From positions 1 through 7,081 of the forward strand of contig CAKTXN010000088.1 of NCBI GenBank assembly GCA_934630905.1: DNA of 7,081 bases, read 5' to 3'. Of the stretch, positions 5,888-7,081 are shown one piece after another. Numbering within the stretch: the stretch's first letter is position 1; every line of letters starts with the position of its first letter. The notes beneath the pieces are model-generated. The model worked only from the letters and a program-made list of their open reading frames with translations, did no database searches and was not told the origin of the DNA. Made by a program: the position numbers and the translations under genes. The DNA is from an uncultured Eggerthellaceae bacterium. Its GTDB lineage: Bacteria; Actinomycetota; Coriobacteriia; Coriobacteriales; Eggerthellaceae.

Positions 5888-6322
5888 ATGGGTGTTGTCA
5901 AGGCCGTTTGCACAAGCTCCGTTAAAGGCGTTCAGAAAACCGAGGTTGAAAGCGTTGTCCTGGTCCCCGATTTCGGCATTGCAGGCGATGCTCATGCTGG
6001 CAATTGGCACAGGCAGGTGAGTCTTTTGGCGCAAGAGCCCATCAATGCGTTCAAGGCGCGCGGTGCCGATGTTCAAAACGGTTCGTTTGGCGAAAATCTT
6101 ATTGTCGAGGGCTTGGGCGATTTGAAATCATATCCCCTGGGAACGCGATTTACCTGCGGCGATGCGATTTTGGTACTTACTCAAATCGGCAAAGAATGCC
6201 ATTCCCATTGCGCCATTTATTACACCATGGGCGAATGCATCATGCCGCACGAGGGCGTGTTCACGCGCGTGATTAAAGGCGGCACCGTGACCGCCGGCAC
6301 GCCAATCGACGTTATAAGCTAA
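5888..6322 (+). CDS. MOSC domain-containing protein
   Basis: A compact 144-residue stand-alone MOSC domain. MOSC domains bind molybdenum cofactor or carry sulfur for cofactor chemistry, and free-standing ones often occur with Moco biosynthesis genes. Family features are present: GIAGDAHAGNWHRQVSLL 30-47, FGENL 67-71, GTRFTCGDAILVLTQIGKEC 85-104, then C104, C108 and C117 within a Cys-rich segment, and MPHEGVFTRVIKGG 119-132 near the end. C104 is the likely conserved sulfur-handling cysteine. It is the size of the single-domain proteins, not of YiiM-like longer forms. The start has AGAAAGG at 7 nt. It is transcribed alone and away from its neighbours; no moa, moe, mob or molybdoenzyme gene lies within the window. 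Substrate or partner is unknown. The leader suggests translational control. Confidence 0.93.
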   Translation: MGVVKAVCTSSVKGVQKTEVESVVLVPDFGIAGDAHAGNWHRQVSLLAQEPINAFKARGADVQNGSFGENLIVEGLGDLKSYPLGTRFTCGDAILVLTQIGKECHSHCAIYYTMGECIMPHEGVFTRVIKGGTVTAGTPIDVIS

Positions 6323-6404
6323 TTGTTTGCCGAGCTACCTGCCGAGCAAGCGCGCGAATGATATTCAGTCGCAGCTGTTTTGATCGGCGATGAGCGCAAA
6401 GACC

Positions 6405-6523
6405 CCCGTTTCGCACCCATCGCAACCCCCCAGACCCGCAAGCCACCTCAATTGTAATTGGTGGAAGACTCCATTTCGCTTCTGTCGCAACCCTGTTGTT
6501 GGAAAAATGGGTGCAAATTCGGG
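6405..6523. repeat. Inverted repeat pair with internal hairpin
   Basis: The 16-nt arm CCCGTTTCGCACCCAT at 6405-6420 is nearly complementary to the 17-nt arm at 6507-6523. They share an eight-base core around GCACCCAT and a CCCG/CGGG end. Between them, CCAC (6443-6446) and GTGG (6461-6464) flank CAATT/AATTG, forming a second small hairpin with a 2-nt bulge and tight loop. The last eight bases of the right arm (6516-6523) are also the outer end of the next inverted repeat, so the two long stems compete. Confidence 0.5.
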
Positions 6524-6694
6524 CAAATCGACGATATTCGGTGGTCGAGTTTTTGCTTCTGCACCACATCCGATTTCAATACTGCCTGCGACCTGCGGAA
6601 ACATAAAAGCTTGTTTCGGGGAGCCCCCTATGACGTCCCGAAACAAGGCTATTTGCGCAGGCAAACCACCGACTATCGTCGATTAGCCCGAATT
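6516..6694. repeat. Long nested inverted repeat (30-nt arms)
   Basis: The arms at 6516-6545 and 6665-6694 are complementary at 28 of 30 positions. Two further nested pairs follow the same axis: TGCCTGCG (6583-6590) with CGCAGGCA (6656-6663), and CTTGTTTCGGG (6610-6620) with CCCGAAACAAG (6637-6647), 11 bp perfect. A single RNA or DNA strand could fold into one long interrupted hairpin of about 179 nt with 47 Watson-Crick pairs. No protein is encoded. It could be a miniature mobile element, a dispersed palindromic repeat or a structured RNA. Confidence 0.65.
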
Positions 6695-6695
6695 C

Positions 6696-6722
6696 AGAGG
6701 TTGTTTTTCAACAAGCACCTCT
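6696..6722. repeat. Small bulged hairpin
   Basis: AGAGG (6696-6700) and TTGTT (6701-6705) pair with CCTCT (6718-6722) and AACAA (6710-6714) around a TTTC loop, with a 3-nt GCA bulge. It starts one base after the outer arm of the long inverted repeat ends. No T-run follows on either strand, so it is not a typical terminator. Confidence 0.5.
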
Positions 6723-6777
6723 TAGCGCACTCCCCAAGAAAAGCAACAAGGCAACAAATTCGAGATATTTTGAAATA

Positions 6778-6942
6778 ACTGTCAAAAAAATGGAATAAGT
6801 GCGATGCGGAGAAGCGCATTCCGTCAAAGCCGGAAAACCAGCGAGTCGCGACCTGGGGAAATGCCAGCATCAACACATCTCCACGCATCGAAAACGTCTC
6901 GGCGCGACAATTTCATCACACTTACTAGCTTTTTTTGACAGT
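6778..6942. repeat. Element bounded by 29-nt imperfect inverted repeats
   Basis: ACTGTCAAAAAAA at 6778-6790 is a perfect inverted copy of TTTTTTTGACAGT at 6930-6942. The match continues inward, imperfectly, to 6806 and 6914, giving 24 of 29 complementary positions. The 107-bp interior holds no gene; it has a GTCGCGAC palindrome flanked by CCAG/CTGG. The 165-bp size, terminal inverted repeats and lack of coding capacity fit a non-autonomous miniature element. GAAATA occurs just outside both ends (6772-6777 and 6949-6954), but only the left copy abuts the repeat, so a target-site duplication is not shown. Confidence 0.5.
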
Positions 6943-7081
6943 TTTCCAGAAATAAGCCAAAAGCAGGATAGTCTCACTCGAGCTCCAAAACGGGGAAATG
7001 GCCAAAGTGTTAACGTCGGGCAATTTTGACCACTGAAAGTCAATTTAATTTAGCCAATTTAAGCCAAACTAAATTAGCCAC

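Larger units (their letters stand above)
6323..7081. other. 759-bp non-coding region dense in inverted repeats
   Basis: No credible gene. Open frames of 64-106 codons exist on both strands but lack supporting ribosome binding sites and family resemblance, and several owe their length to mirror-image repeat DNA. From 6405 to 6942 the region is mostly inverted repeats, listed separately. After the MOSC stop, TGCCGAGC occurs twice as a direct repeat (6329-6350) with no terminator hairpin. The last 60 bases are AT-rich, with AGCCA at 7052, 7062 and 7076 and an AATTTAG/CTAAATT pair; the element there is cut by the window end. Confidence 0.65.

Noticed and set aside
6390..6778. Overlapping small plus-strand frames (98 and 106 codons) after the MOSC gene
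   Set aside because: They run through both arms of long inverted repeats, have no ribosome binding site, and match no known family.
6405..6942. Retron msr-msd RNA or CRISPR-like array
   Set aside because: Inverted arms recall retron ncRNA, but no reverse transcriptase is in the window; no regularly spaced direct repeats exist, so CRISPR is excluded.

Overview
The window looks like bacterial chromosome from an actinobacterium, most likely of the class Coriobacteriia (Eggerthellaceae-like). This rests on the overall look of the proteins, above all an LCP protein with a very long Arg/Ser/Gly-rich cytoplasmic tail, plus moderately high GC with AT-richer intergenic DNA. The taxon is inference; there is no rRNA or other marker here. 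Five protein genes are convincing. I see no tRNA, rRNA, CRISPR array, transposase or phage gene.

Layout. 1-261: non-coding, with a strong two-part hairpin at 5-49 and a short segment that resembles sequence near the other end of the window. 262-732 (-): rlmH, the 23S rRNA pseudouridine methyltransferase. 833-2779 (-): LytR-CpsA-Psr (LCP) wall-polymer ligase, with a disordered basic tail, one membrane segment, an LCP domain and a LytR_C domain. 2780-3237: 458 bp non-coding with hairpins and spaced short repeats. 3238-4668 (-): NCS2/AzgA-type purine permease with its own extended -10 promoter and 5' leader hairpin. 4899-5498 (-): small secreted protein with an N-terminal dockerin followed by a beta-rich domain of very different base composition; a Pro/Ala/Ser linker-like stretch lies just past its stop codon. 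5499-5887: divergent control region. 5888-6322 (+): stand-alone MOSC-domain protein behind a strongly structured leader that can hide its ribosome binding site. 6323-7081: 759 bp with no credible gene but a dense run of inverted repeats.

How it fits together. The four minus-strand genes need not form one operon. LCP and rlmH are 100 bp apart and may be co-transcribed. The permease and the dockerin gene each have a recognisable promoter. The MOSC gene is transcribed alone in the opposite direction. The genes span ordinary housekeeping (rlmH, purine uptake), cell-wall assembly (LCP), an extracellular or surface protein (dockerin) and molybdenum-cofactor or sulfur chemistry (MOSC).

Most worth a second look: (i) the inverted-repeat tract at 6405-6942, which includes a 30-nt arm pair matching at 28 positions and a separate 29-nt arm pair with 13 perfect outer bases; (ii) the MOSC leader, whose perfect 10-bp stem covers the end of the Shine-Dalgarno and the first base of the start codon; (iii) the mosaic dockerin gene. 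All pairings were found by eye and not computed.
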